Shown here piece after piece: positions 27,299-35,949 of a DNA stretch of 64,000 nt (positions are counted from its first letter, which is position 1; each line of letters starts with the position of its first letter). The position numbers and the translations under genes are program-made. The notes beneath the pieces are model-generated. The model was not told where the DNA came from. It saw only the letters and a list, made by a program, of their open reading frames with translations, and did no database searches. Source of the stretch: Rhodococcus pseudokoreensis (GTDB lineage Bacteria; Actinomycetota; Actinomycetes; Mycobacteriales; Mycobacteriaceae); assembly GCF_017068395.1 (NCBI RefSeq), contig NZ_CP070619.1, forward strand, positions 5,270,001-5,334,000. Reading direction: 5' to 3'.

Positions 27299-28213
27299 AT
27301 GACCACCGCCTCGCCCCAGGAGATCGCACGCAAGCTCGGCTCCGGTCTGTTGTCGTTCCCGGTCACGCACCTACACGAGGACGGATCGTTCGACGAGGCG
27401 GCCTACCGCGAGAACATCGGCTGGCTCAGCCAGTTCGACGCGTCGGGACTGTTCGCGGCCGGCGGCACCGGCGAGTTCTTCTCCCTCACCCCGGCCGAGG
27501 TCGAGCAGGTCGTCACCGCCGCGGTCCGGGAGGCTCCCGAAGGTCTGCCGGTGATCGCCCCCGCCGGCTACGGCACCGCGACCGCGGTCGAGATGGCCCG
27601 GTCCGCCGAACGTGCAGGCGCGCACGGAATCCTGTTGCTTCCGCCCTACCTGACCGAGGCCAGCCAGGACGGTTTGGTCGCGCACGTCAAGCAGGTCTGC
27701 GCCGCCACCGATCTCGGTGTCACCATCTACTCCCGCGCCAACGCCGTCTACACCGAGGCGGCCGTCGCCGAACTCGTCGACAGCTGCCCGAACCTGGTGG
27801 GATTCAAGGACGGGGTCGGCAACATCGAGCAGATGACCCGCATCTACGCCGGCATCGGCGACCGCCTCACCTACGTCGGCGGGTTGCCGACCGCGGAGAT
27901 GTTCGCTCTGCCGTATCTGGCACTCGGTGTGACGACGTATTCGTCGGCGATCTACAACTTCGTCCCGCAATTCGCACTCGACTTCTACAACGCCCTCCGC
28001 AGCGGGGACAACGCGTTCGTCATCAACGCCCTCAACGAGTTCGTGATCCCGTACTGCAACCTGCGCAACAAGAAGCAGGGATACGCCGTCAGCATCATCA
28101 AGGCAGGCATGAAGGTCATCGGTCGGCCTGCCGGCCCCGTCCGCAGCCCGCTCACCGACCTCGATGACGTCGAACTCGCCGAACTCGCCGACCTGATCAA
28201 GAAGGTGAGCTGA
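27299..28213 (+). CDS. kdgD: 5-dehydro-4-deoxyglucarate dehydratase
   Basis: This 304-residue DapA/NAL-superfamily enzyme dehydrates and decarboxylates 5-keto-4-deoxyglucarate to 2,5-dioxovalerate (2-oxoglutarate semialdehyde). The Schiff-base residue is Lys170 in [10 protein letters not shown], with Tyr144 in TIYSRAN and the GGTGEF motif (55-60) as expected. The N-terminal [17 protein letters not shown] and the C-terminal tail match KdgD rather than DapA. It heads the operon kdgD, dioxovalerate dehydrogenase, aldarate dehydratase, and is divergent from lysR. Confidence 0.93.
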   Translation: MTTASPQEIARKLGSGLLSFPVTHLHEDGSFDEAAYRENIGWLSQFDASGLFAAGGTGEFFSLTPAEVEQVVTAAVREAPEGLPVIAPAGYGTATAVEMARSAERAGAHGILLLPPYLTEASQDGLVAHVKQVCAATDLGVTIYSRANAVYTEAAVAELVDSCPNLVGFKDGVGNIEQMTRIYAGIGDRLTYVGGLPTAEMFALPYLALGVTTYSSAIYNFVPQFALDFYNALRSGDNAFVINALNEFVIPYCNLRNKKQGYAVSIIKAGMKVIGRPAGPVRSPLTDLDDVELAELADLIKKVS

Positions 28214-28215
28214 TC

Positions 28216-29820
28216 GTGACCGCCTCGCACACAATCGAACTCACCGGTACCTCGCTCATCGGTGCGGACGACATTCCCGGCACCCGGTCCCCGTTCCAGG
28301 CCACCGACCCGGCCACGGGCGCCGCACTCGGGCCGATCTACCACGAGGCCGACGAGGCGGCTGTCGCGAGGGCGGCCGAACTCGCCTGGGAGGCCTTCGG
28401 CAGCTACCGGCACACCAGCTTCGAGCAGCGGGCCGCGTTCCTCGACACGATCGCAGCCGAACTCGACGACCTGGGTTCGGCGCTGATCGACCGGGTTCAC
28501 GCCGAAACCGGTATCCCCACCGCGCGGGTGCAAGGTGAACTCGCCCGCACCACCGGCCAGCTTCGACTGTTCGCCGCGGTGGTCCGGGAGGGCAGCTGGA
28601 CCGGCGCCCGCCTCGACACCCCGAACCCCGACCGCACGCCGTTGCCGAAGCCGGACCTGCGTCAGCGCAAGGTGCCGCTCGGCCCGGTCGCCGTGTTCGC
28701 CGCCAGCAACTTCCCGCTCGCATTCTCGGTCGCCGGCGGCGACACCGCCTCCGCGCTCGCCGCCGGGGCACCGGTGATCGTGAAGGCGCATTCGGCGCAC
28801 CCCGGCACGTCGGAACTGGTCGGCCGGGCGATCCGCAACGCGGTTCGCGCTCACAACCTGCCCGAGGGCACCTTCTCCCTCGTGTTCGGCTCGGGTCAGA
28901 CCGTCGGCATCGCACTCGTCACCGACCCGCGCATCCGCGCAGTCGGATTCACCGGGTCCCAGCAGGCCGGGATCGCCCTCACCGCAGCCGCGGCGGCGCG
29001 TCCGGTGCCCATCCCGGTGTACGCCGAGATGTCCAGCATCAACCCGGTCTTCGTCCTGCCCGGTGCCCTCGCCGACCGGGCCGAAGAACTCGGCTCGGAG
29101 TTCATCGCGTCGATGACGACCGGCGTCGGTCAGCTCTGCACCAGCCCCGGCCTCGTCTTCCTCGTCGATGCTCCCGGCGCTGACCAGTTCGTCCGGGCGG
29201 CCGCCGACGCCGTGCGCGCTGCCAGCCCGGCACCGATGCTCTACCCCGGAATCGCGACGTCGTTCGCCGACGGCGCCCGCCGACTGACGGCGAACGAGAA
29301 CATCGACACAGTCGCTGTCGCCGACACCGCTCCCGCTCAGGCCGGGTGCTCCGGGGTGCCGCACCTGTTCGTCACCACCGGCGAGCAATTCCTCGACGAC
29401 CATCAGCTCCAGGACGAGGTCTTCGGCCCGGCTTCGGTGATCGTCCGAGTCGCCGACGTGGCACAACTGACCGCGATCATCGACCGCCTGGAGGGGCAGC
29501 TGACCGCCACGATCCAGGCCGCCCCGACCGATCACGCGCACGCGCGCGCCCTCGTCGACCGGCTCGAACTCATCGCAGGCCGGGTGCTGTTCAACGGGTG
29601 GCCCACCGGGGTCGAGGTCGGCCACGCCATCGTGCACGGCGGGCCGTTCCCCGCCACCACCGCGCCGTCGACGACGTCCGTCGGTAGCCGTGCCATCGAA
29701 CGCTTCCTGCGCCCGGTCGCCTACCAGAACGTTCCCGAGGAACTCCTCGCCGACGAACTGCGCACCGACAACCCACTCGGCATCTGGCGGCGCATCGACG
29801 GCGCCGTGACGCAGAGCTGA
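28216..29820 (+). CDS. 2,5-dioxovalerate (2-oxoglutarate semialdehyde) dehydrogenase
   Basis: The 534-residue aldehyde dehydrogenase oxidises 2,5-dioxovalerate to 2-oxoglutarate with NAD(P)+. Catalytic Cys308 lies in TTGVGQLCTSPG, general base Glu271 in YAEMSSINP, and the cofactor segment FTGSQQAG at 245-252; Asn165 is in AASNFPLAF. The longer C-terminal part and the NFPLAFSVAGGDTASALAAG segment are typical of KGSADH-III enzymes of aldarate operons. It starts at GTG 28216, 2 bp after kdgD. It completes conversion of an acid sugar to a TCA-cycle intermediate. Confidence 0.9.
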   Translation: MTASHTIELTGTSLIGADDIPGTRSPFQATDPATGAALGPIYHEADEAAVARAAELAWEAFGSYRHTSFEQRAAFLDTIAAELDDLGSALIDRVHAETGIPTARVQGELARTTGQLRLFAAVVREGSWTGARLDTPNPDRTPLPKPDLRQRKVPLGPVAVFAASNFPLAFSVAGGDTASALAAGAPVIVKAHSAHPGTSELVGRAIRNAVRAHNLPEGTFSLVFGSGQTVGIALVTDPRIRAVGFTGSQQAGIALTAAAAARPVPIPVYAEMSSINPVFVLPGALADRAEELGSEFIASMTTGVGQLCTSPGLVFLVDAPGADQFVRAAADAVRAASPAPMLYPGIATSFADGARRLTANENIDTVAVADTAPAQAGCSGVPHLFVTTGEQFLDDHQLQDEVFGPASVIVRVADVAQLTAIIDRLEGQLTATIQAAPTDHAHARALVDRLELIAGRVLFNGWPTGVEVGHAIVHGGPFPATTAPSTTSVGSRAIERFLRPVAYQNVPEELLADELRTDNPLGIWRRIDGAVTQS

Positions 29821-29873
29821 CCGAACGCTCCCCAACCCCGGCAACGACGCCACCCCTTGAAGGAGAATCACCG

Positions 29874-31082
29874 ATGTCCACCAATTCCCTCGCGAGCCGC
29901 CCGACCAGCGCGCTGGCAGCACCCGACGCCGCGATCAAGGCACTGGCGGCCGGTGCGGCCACGCTCGACCGCATCGAGTCGGTGAAGCTGTCCTCGATCA
30001 CCCTGCCGTTGAAGAACCCCATCAGCGACGCCAAGGTGCTCACCGGCCGGCAGAAGCCGATGACCGAGGTCGCGTTCCTGTTTGCCGAGATCCGCACCGA
30101 GCAGGGCCACGAGGGCATCGGATTCAGCTACTCCAAACGAGCAGGCGGCCCCGCCCAGTTCGCCCACGCGCAGGAGATCGCGCCGGTCCTGATCGGTGAG
30201 GACCCCAACGACATCGCCAAGATCTGGACCAAACTGGTCTGGGCCGGAGCGTCCGTCGGTCGCAGCGGCGTCGCCACCCAGGCCATCGCCGCCGTCGACA
30301 TCGCACTGTGGGACCTCAAGGCCAAGCGCGCCGGTCTGCCGATCGCCAAACTGCTCGGCTCCCATCGTGATTCGGTGCAGACCTACAACACGTCCGGTGG
30401 TTTCCTCCACACCCCGATCGAGCAGGTCCTCGAGAACGCCTCGGCGTCGCTGGCCAGCGGCATCGGCGGCATCAAGATCAAGGTCGGCCAGCCCGACTGG
30501 AAGCAGGACATCGCCCGGCTGGAGAAGGTCCGCGAGCACCTCGGCGACGAGGTCCCGCTGATGGTGGACGCGAACCAGCAGTGGGACCGCCCCACCGCGA
30601 TGCGGATGGGTCGAATCTTCGACAAGTTCAACCTGATCTGGATCGAGGAACCCCTCGACGCCTACGACGCCGAAGGCCATGCGCACCTCGCACGCAGCCT
30701 CGACACGTCCATCGCCACCGGTGAGATGCTCGCCAGCGTCGGCGAGCACGTGCGCCTGATCGAGGCCGGTGCGGTCGACATCATCCAGCCCGACGCACCG
30801 CGCATCGGTGGCATCACCCAGTTCCTGAAGTTGGCCACCCTCGCCGAGCAGAAGCATTTGCAGCTCGCGCCGCACTTCGCGATGGAGATCCACCTGCACC
30901 TCGCCGCGGTCTACCCCTACGAGCCGTGGGTCGAGCACTTCGACTGGCTCGATCCGCTGTTCAACGAACACCTCGAGATCCGTGACGGCCGCATGCACCT
31001 GTCCGACCGTCCCGGCCTCGGCTTCACCCTCAGCGACCAGGCCCGCGCCTGGACCGTGGGAACCGCCGAATTCGGCAAGTAA
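29874..31082 (+). CDS. Galactarate/L-talarate-type dehydratase (enolase superfamily)
   Basis: The 402-residue enzyme is a mandelate-racemase-subgroup member that dehydrates an acid sugar to 5-keto-4-deoxyglucarate. Visible active-site residues are the K-x-K pair Lys201/Lys203 (GIKIKVG), metal ligands Asp232 (DANQQW), Glu258 (IEEP) and Glu284 (TGE), Asp307 and His334 (LAPHFAME). The whole set keeps the spacing I recall for Salmonella L-talarate/galactarate dehydratase, shifted by six residues. It carries a K-x-K rather than the K-x-N of GudD-type glucarate dehydratases, so meso-galactarate or L-talarate is more likely than D-glucarate as substrate. AAGGAG precedes the ATG. Confidence 0.87.
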   Translation: MSTNSLASRPTSALAAPDAAIKALAAGAATLDRIESVKLSSITLPLKNPISDAKVLTGRQKPMTEVAFLFAEIRTEQGHEGIGFSYSKRAGGPAQFAHAQEIAPVLIGEDPNDIAKIWTKLVWAGASVGRSGVATQAIAAVDIALWDLKAKRAGLPIAKLLGSHRDSVQTYNTSGGFLHTPIEQVLENASASLASGIGGIKIKVGQPDWKQDIARLEKVREHLGDEVPLMVDANQQWDRPTAMRMGRIFDKFNLIWIEEPLDAYDAEGHAHLARSLDTSIATGEMLASVGEHVRLIEAGAVDIIQPDAPRIGGITQFLKLATLAEQKHLQLAPHFAMEIHLHLAAVYPYEPWVEHFDWLDPLFNEHLEIRDGRMHLSDRPGLGFTLSDQARAWTVGTAEFGK

Positions 31083-31092
31083 GCCCGAACCC

Positions 31093-31133
31093 GCCGGGCG
31101 GCGAAGTGAACCATCTTTCCTTCGCCGTCCGGC
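31093..31133 (+). terminator. Hairpin terminator after the aldarate operon
   Basis: Arms GCCGGGCGGCGAAG (31093-31106) and CTTCGCCGTCCGGC (31120-31133) pair over 14 bp with one G-T, and a 13-base loop. It starts 11 bp after the dehydratase stop. Confidence 0.7.
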
Positions 31134-31271
31134 GTCGCAACGGGGGTGACGTGCGACGAGATCGGTAGCGCCCGCATCCGATCAGCCGATCTCGCGCACG
31201 TCACCTCTTCCATAGACCGACGCTGCGCGTACTGCCTCGATGTCGAATCGCCGGACGTTCAGGAGCTGGAC

Positions 31272-31751
31272 ATGCTCGACAGCACAGTGCCCGAAAACCT
31301 CACCCAGGCAATCCCTGCACACGACATCGCCGACCACCTGGATTTCGTCGGCGTCGGCCGAGACGCGGGCGTCCTCGTGCTCGTTTCGGACCGCCACACC
31401 CGCGAAATCACCATCGACTCCGTCAACGCCGCCGGCTACACGGTCTTCGTCCCTGCCGCCACAGCGGCCCCGGTCGGCTTCGCTGCTCTGGTCGCGGCGG
31501 TCCGCACTGCCGCGATCGTCACCGACACCGCCCTCGATTCGCCCGTCCGGTCAACGCTGCTCGTCGCGACGTCGGTTGCGGCAGAAACGGATCCCCATGC
31601 CGCCTCCGCCGACAGCGGGTGGGGAATCGATACGCACCGGCGCTGGATCCTGCACCCGATCCCTGATCACAACTCGTTCGTGTGGTCTCGCTCTCCCGCT
31701 CAGCGGCACCTCGACCCCGGCATCGAGTTCCGTAACCTGCGGTGGATGTGA
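31272..31751 (+). CDS. Hypothetical protein (159 aa)
   Basis: I do not recognise this protein. The ATG at 31272 follows AGGAG by six bases, and codon use (G/C third positions) is like real genes here. It contains a hydrophobic Ala/Val-rich stretch (PAATAAPVGFAALVAAVRTAAIV, split around residues 60-80) that may be an amphipathic helix rather than a membrane span, and a Trp/His-rich C-terminus. No signal peptide is seen. It is separated from the aldarate operon by a terminator and convergent with the DUF389 gene. The frame is open further upstream to 31146 but without a ribosome site. Confidence 0.55.
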   Translation: MLDSTVPENLTQAIPAHDIADHLDFVGVGRDAGVLVLVSDRHTREITIDSVNAAGYTVFVPAATAAPVGFAALVAAVRTAAIVTDTALDSPVRSTLLVATSVAAETDPHAASADSGWGIDTHRRWILHPIPDHNSFVWSRSPAQRHLDPGIEFRNLRWM

Positions 31752-31776
31752 CCCTCCAGCCGCGGAGGCGAGGTCG

Positions 31777-32742
31777 CTATTCGGCGGAGATCCGCGCACC
31801 CACGGTGTGGACGACGAGCAGGCGGGGGTGCCAGGGCACGAGGGCGTCGACGGAGTTCTCGAGTGCGCTGATCGGGGGCAGTTCGGCCGGGCCGAGGACG
31901 GAGACGGACGCGGTATGACCCTGCCAGGACACGTCGGTCACCTGGGCGCCGGGTACGTCCTCGAGCCATTGCTGCGCCGCTGTCGTGATCTGCCCGGCCC
32001 ACACCGACGCCAGTGAGTTGACGACCATCGGGATGGCCACGGCCACCAAGGCCGCCGCGAGTACCGTGTACGCCCTGACCCGACTGCTGCCGGCCGTCGA
32101 CTCGGCCTCGGCCGCGTACCCCGCGGCGACGAACACGACGCTGGCGGTGATGATCATCGCCAGGACGTTCGACGCGAACAGCACCGCAGCGCCTGCCGCG
32201 AGGGCCGGTGCACCGGAGCCCAGACAGACCCCGACCACCGCCAGCGGCGGGACCAGGGAGATCGCAATGGCGACGCCGGGCAGTACGTCGCCGACGTCCC
32301 GGCGTGCCGCAGCGATGGCGCCGACGAGTCCCGTGGCGAGTGCGGCCGTCAGGTCCATCAGTGTCGGTGACGTCCGCCCGAGCACCTGCGAGTTCGTGAG
32401 CACGTCGGTGGTGTTGGGCACCAGCTGGACGATCCCGGCCCCGAGGACGACGACGAGTACCGCGCCGAGCGCCACCACGAGGAGACTTTTCCCGATCAGC
32501 GAGGCCCGCCCGGTGGTGATGCCCAGCCCGACACCGAGGATCGGTGTCGACAGCGGCGCGACGATCATGGCACCGATGACCGTGGCGGTCGAGTCCGCGA
32601 CGACGCCGGACACCGCGATGAGCGCAGACAGGGTCAACATCACCCAGAACGCGGACCGCTTCGCCTCGCGGTCACCCGTGAACATGTTGAAACGCTCATC
32701 GAGCTCAGCCGACGTTCGCCGTTGCGTATCCGGAACCAACAT
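31777..32742 (-). CDS. DUF389 membrane protein
   Basis: This 321-residue protein belongs to the DUF389 family (TIGR00341-like): a short cytoplasmic N-terminus, then several membrane segments containing GAMIVAPLSTPILGVGLG, TGLVGAIAAARRDVGDVLPGVAIAISLVPPLAVVG with its conserved SLVPP, and GAAVLFASNVLAMI. A soluble C-terminal domain of about 75 residues follows. ATG 32742 has AGGAG ten bases upstream. Family members have no firm biochemical function. It stands alone between the hypothetical gene and catabolic block A. Confidence 0.82.
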   Translation of the reverse strand: MLVPDTQRRTSAELDERFNMFTGDREAKRSAFWVMLTLSALIAVSGVVADSTATVIGAMIVAPLSTPILGVGLGITTGRASLIGKSLLVVALGAVLVVVLGAGIVQLVPNTTDVLTNSQVLGRTSPTLMDLTAALATGLVGAIAAARRDVGDVLPGVAIAISLVPPLAVVGVCLGSGAPALAAGAAVLFASNVLAMIITASVVFVAAGYAAEAESTAGSSRVRAYTVLAAALVAVAIPMVVNSLASVWAGQITTAAQQWLEDVPGAQVTDVSWQGHTASVSVLGPAELPPISALENSVDALVPWHPRLLVVHTVGARISAE

Positions 32743-32897
32743 CGCGAATCCACTCCTGTCCGGAGCCGCCGTGCGACGGCAGGCACGTGTGTTCGCCCGT
32801 CTTCGATACTGCCGGTTACCGACCGTCCGTGGCCTCACCCGGCGCGGATGAACCGGCCGACGGCGAGAAGCCCGGTGATGGTGGCACCGGCGGGACT

Positions 32898-33881
32898 TCA
32901 CATGCGGCGCAGGCGTTGGTGCGCGTCGGTGTATTCGCGATCGAGGCGTTCGACGATCTGCGCTGCGGGGACGATTGCGTCGACGGCGCCGATGCCCTGT
33001 CCGGCGCCCCAGATGTCGCGCCAGGGCTTGGCTTCCGTTTTCGTGCTCGTGTCGGCGTCTTCGCCGACGCCGAAGTCCATGGCGGTCGGGTCGGAGACGG
33101 CGAGGTTGTTGGGGTCGAGTCCGGCGGCTTCGATGCTGCCGCGCAGGTAGTTGCCGTGTACTCCGGTGAAGAGGTTGGAGTACACGATGTCGGATGCGGT
33201 GGAGTCGACGGTCATCTGCTTGTAGCGCTGGTCGGCGGTGGCTTCTTCGGTGGCGATGAACGCGGAGCCGATGTAGGCGAGGTCGGCGCCTGCGGCCTGG
33301 GCGGCGAGGACGGAGCGGCCGTGGGCGATGGAGCCGGACAGCAGGACCGGTCCGTCGAACCATTCGCGGATTTCCTGGAGGAGGGCGAAGGGGGAGAGGG
33401 TGCCTGCGTGTCCGCCGGCGCCTGCGGCGACGGCGATGAGTCCGTCGGCGCCCTTCTCGACGGCCTTTTTGGCGAACTTGTTGTTGATGACGTCGTGGAG
33501 GACGATGCCGCCGTAGCTGTGGACGGCGTCGTTGACGTCGCTGCGGGCGCCGAGGGAGGTGATGACGATGGGGACCTGGAATTCGACGATGGTGGCGAGG
33601 TCTTCGTCGAGGCGGTCGTTGCTCTTGTGGACGATGAGGTTGACGGCGTAGGGGGCGGAGGGTGTTTCGGGGTTGTTGGCGTCGTGTTTGGCGAGTTCTT
33701 CGGTGATGCGGGTGAGCCATTCGCGCAGCACGGGTTGGGGGCGGGCGTTGAGGGAGGGGAAGGATCCGACGACGCCGGAGGTGGATTGGGCGATGACCAG
33801 GTCGGGGCCGGAGACGATGAACATCGGCGATGCCACGACGGGCAGGCGGAGCCGGTCTTGCAGGATCGGGGGCAAGGTCAC
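32898..33881 (-). CDS. Nitronate monooxygenase-like flavoprotein (block A)
   Basis: The 327-residue protein has the TIM-barrel FMN fold of the 2-nitropropane dioxygenase family: LRLPVVASPMFIVSGPDL at the start, VNLIVHKSN, GADGLIAVAAGAGGHAGTLSP with the family's GGH-type motif, and GSGIAHG-like GSIAHGRSVLAAQAAGADLAYIGSAFIAT near the FMN phosphate. It starts at GTG 33881 with GGAG eight bases upstream. It is the last gene of block A. In mycobacterial steroid degradation a relative (IpdC) acts on CoA thioesters, so a redox step on an acyl-CoA is as likely here as true nitronate oxidation. Confidence 0.83.
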   Translation of the reverse strand: MTLPPILQDRLRLPVVASPMFIVSGPDLVIAQSTSGVVGSFPSLNARPQPVLREWLTRITEELAKHDANNPETPSAPYAVNLIVHKSNDRLDEDLATIVEFQVPIVITSLGARSDVNDAVHSYGGIVLHDVINNKFAKKAVEKGADGLIAVAAGAGGHAGTLSPFALLQEIREWFDGPVLLSGSIAHGRSVLAAQAAGADLAYIGSAFIATEEATADQRYKQMTVDSTASDIVYSNLFTGVHGNYLRGSIEAAGLDPNNLAVSDPTAMDFGVGEDADTSTKTEAKPWRDIWGAGQGIGAVDAIVPAAQIVERLDREYTDAHQRLRRM

Positions 33882-33966
33882 AGGGAATTCTCCTCGAGTG
33901 TCGGGAAACGCGGGGCGACGCCGTGCCATCGAGGACGGCGCCGCCCCGGATGCGGTGCGTTGCCGG

Positions 33967-35124
33967 TTACGCCGGGAGAGATTCGAAGATGGTGGCATTG
34001 GCCATGCCACCGGCCTCGCACATGGTTTGCAACCCGTATCGCAGGCCCTCGGTGTGCAGGTGGTGCACGAGAGTGGTGGCAAGCCGGGCACCGGAACCGC
34101 CGAGGGGATGCCCGAGGGCGATGGCGCCGCCGAGGGGGTTGACCCGTTCGCGGCGGGCGCCGGTCGCGGCGAGCCAGGCCTCGACCACGCTGGCGAAGGC
34201 CTCGTTGACCTCGAACGCGTCGATGTCGTCGAGATCCAGTCCGGCCATCTCCAGCACCTTCCGCGTTGCCGGGATGGGTCCGGCCAGCATGGCGATCGGG
34301 TCGTCGCCGACGGCGGTGGCGGTGTGTACGCGGGCCAGGGGAGTCAAGCCGAGTTGTCGTGCTCGCTCACTGGTGGTGACCAGCAGTGCCGCGGCGCCGT
34401 CGGAGATCTGGGAAGCGTTGCCTGCGGTGATGCGGCCGTCGGCGGCGAAGGCGGGTGAGAGGGAGCCGAGTGCGTCGAGGGTGGAGTCCCGCCGGATGCC
34501 CTCGTCGACCGTGAGGGTGGTGCCGTCGGGCAGCCCGACCGGGGTGATCTGTTTGACGAATCGGCCGTCGTCGACGGCCTGTCCTGCGCGACGGTGTGAT
34601 TCGAGGCTGTACTCGTCGAGTCGCGCGCGGCTGAGGTCGTACCGTTTCGCCAGGATTTCGGCGCCCGTGCCCTGATTGAAATCGACGTTGTCGTAGCGAC
34701 GGGACACCGCGGGGCCGAACGGGACGCCCGGTCCGGCCTTCCGGGCCGAGCCCATCGGCACCCGGGACATCGATTCGACGCCGCCTGCGACGACCACGTC
34801 GGCGTGGCCCGCGATGACCGAGGCGGCCGCGAAGTGGATCGCCTGCTGGCTCGAGCCGCACTGACGGTCGACGGTGGTGCCAGGAACCTGTTCCGGCCAG
34901 CCGGCGGCGAGGACCGCGCTGCGGGCGATGTTCGCCGATTGTTCCCCGACCTGGCCCACACATCCCCACACGACGTCGTCGACGGCAGCGACGTCGAGTC
35001 CGGTGCGTTCGGCCAGCGCGGTGAGCACCATCGCGGACAGGTCCACGGGATGGATGTCCTTCAAGGCGCCGTTGCGGCGTCCGACGGGTGTGCGTACGGC
35101 TTCGACGATGACTGCGTCACGCAT
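33967..35124 (-). CDS. Acetyl-CoA C-acyltransferase (thiolase), block A
   Basis: The 385-residue thiolase has nucleophile Cys89 (TTVDRQCGSSQQ), His339 in GGAIALGHPLGGSG and the second catalytic Cys369 in LQTMCEAGGMANA. All three catalytic residues of degradative thiolases are present, so it should cleave a 3-ketoacyl-CoA with CoA. It is clearly paralogous to the block C thiolase at 55670-56803: both start MRDAVIV and have VDDVVWGCVGQVG and EVNEAFASV. It lies between SDR and nitronate-monooxygenase-like genes, consistent with the last step of a beta-oxidation-like route. Confidence 0.92.
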   Translation of the reverse strand: MRDAVIVEAVRTPVGRRNGALKDIHPVDLSAMVLTALAERTGLDVAAVDDVVWGCVGQVGEQSANIARSAVLAAGWPEQVPGTTVDRQCGSSQQAIHFAAASVIAGHADVVVAGGVESMSRVPMGSARKAGPGVPFGPAVSRRYDNVDFNQGTGAEILAKRYDLSRARLDEYSLESHRRAGQAVDDGRFVKQITPVGLPDGTTLTVDEGIRRDSTLDALGSLSPAFAADGRITAGNASQISDGAAALLVTTSERARQLGLTPLARVHTATAVGDDPIAMLAGPIPATRKVLEMAGLDLDDIDAFEVNEAFASVVEAWLAATGARRERVNPLGGAIALGHPLGGSGARLATTLVHHLHTEGLRYGLQTMCEAGGMANATIFESLPA

Positions 35125-35178
35125 GACAGTTGCCCTTACTGGATGGTCGGTGGGTGGTCGGGCTCGCCGGACCGGTGT

Positions 35179-35949
35179 TCATCGCGGAGCCATTCGGATG
35201 GCGCCGTCGAGGCGAATGGTTTCTCCGTTGAGCATGCCGTTTTCGACGATGTGCGCGGCCAGGGCGGCGAACTCGGAGGGGTCGCCCAGCCTGCGCGGAT
35301 GCGGCACCGAGGCCGCGAGCGACGCCCGGACATCGTCGCGTGCCCTCGCCAGCAGGGGAGTGTCGAACGTGCCGGGGGCGATGGTGCAGACCCGAATTCC
35401 CACGCCGGCGAGGTCCCGTGCCGCGGGCAACGTCATCCCCACGACGGCGGCCTTGGCTGCGGCGTAGTTGATCTGGCCGATCTGTCCCTCGAACGCGGCG
35501 ACGGATGCGGTGAGTACGCACACGCCGCGGTCACCGTCGAGAGGCTCGTTGCCTGCCATGGCCTGGGCGGCGAACCGCAGTACGTTGAAACTGCCGATCA
35601 CGTTCAGCCGGATCACCGATTCGAACGGCTCGAGCTCGGCGGCCGTGCCCGACTTGTCCAGCACCCGCATGGGACGGCCACGTCCGGCGCAGTGGACGAC
35701 GGCCCGCAACGGTCCCTGCTCGGTGGCGGCGGCGAAGGCCGCGGACACGTTGTCGGCGTCTGCGACATCTGCCGCGACGAATCGGGCACCGGGGCCGAGT
35801 TCTTCGGCGCGGGCCGCACCGTCCGAGGTGGGCAGATCGACCAGTGTGACGGTGGCGCCGCCGTCGATCAGGCGGGTGGCGGTGGCCAGTCCGAGACCGG
35901 AGGCTCCGCCGGTGACGACGGCATTGATTCCCTTGATGTCCACGGTCAC
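35179..35949 (-). CDS. SDR, 3-hydroxyacyl-CoA dehydrogenase (HSD10) type
   Basis: The 256-residue SDR has TGGASGLG (13-20), Asp38 (VDLP) for NAD+ preference, catalytic Ser149, Tyr162 and Lys166 (NYAAAK). The stretch AAFEGQIGQINYAAAKAAVVGMTLPAARDLAG and the C-terminal HPRRLGDPSEFAALAAHIVEN match type 2 3-hydroxyacyl-CoA dehydrogenases. It starts at GTG 35949, overlapping the acyl-CoA dehydrogenase stop by GTGA; a second GTG at 35943 is possible. It fits the hydroxyacyl-CoA oxidation step between the crotonase and the thiolase of block A. Confidence 0.86.
   Translation of the reverse strand: MTVDIKGINAVVTGGASGLGLATATRLIDGGATVTLVDLPTSDGAARAEELGPGARFVAADVADADNVSAAFAAATEQGPLRAVVHCAGRGRPMRVLDKSGTAAELEPFESVIRLNVIGSFNVLRFAAQAMAGNEPLDGDRGVCVLTASVAAFEGQIGQINYAAAKAAVVGMTLPAARDLAGVGIRVCTIAPGTFDTPLLARARDDVRASLAASVPHPRRLGDPSEFAALAAHIVENGMLNGETIRLDGAIRMAPR

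Noticed and set aside
27985..29922. A 645-codon minus-strand frame opposite kdgD and the dioxovalerate dehydrogenase
   Set aside because: It is antisense to enzymes with all catalytic residues in place; its composition is typical of a shadow frame.
31753..31768. Hairpin between the hypothetical gene and the DUF389 gene
   Set aside because: CCTCC-N6-GGAGG has only a 5-bp stem, which occurs often by chance in this DNA.
32743..33720. N-terminal extension of the DUF389 protein into the NMO-like gene
   Set aside because: The frame is open far upstream but is antisense-like, His/Arg-rich shadow of the NMO-like gene. ATG 32742 has its own ribosome site and starts the family-like sequence.
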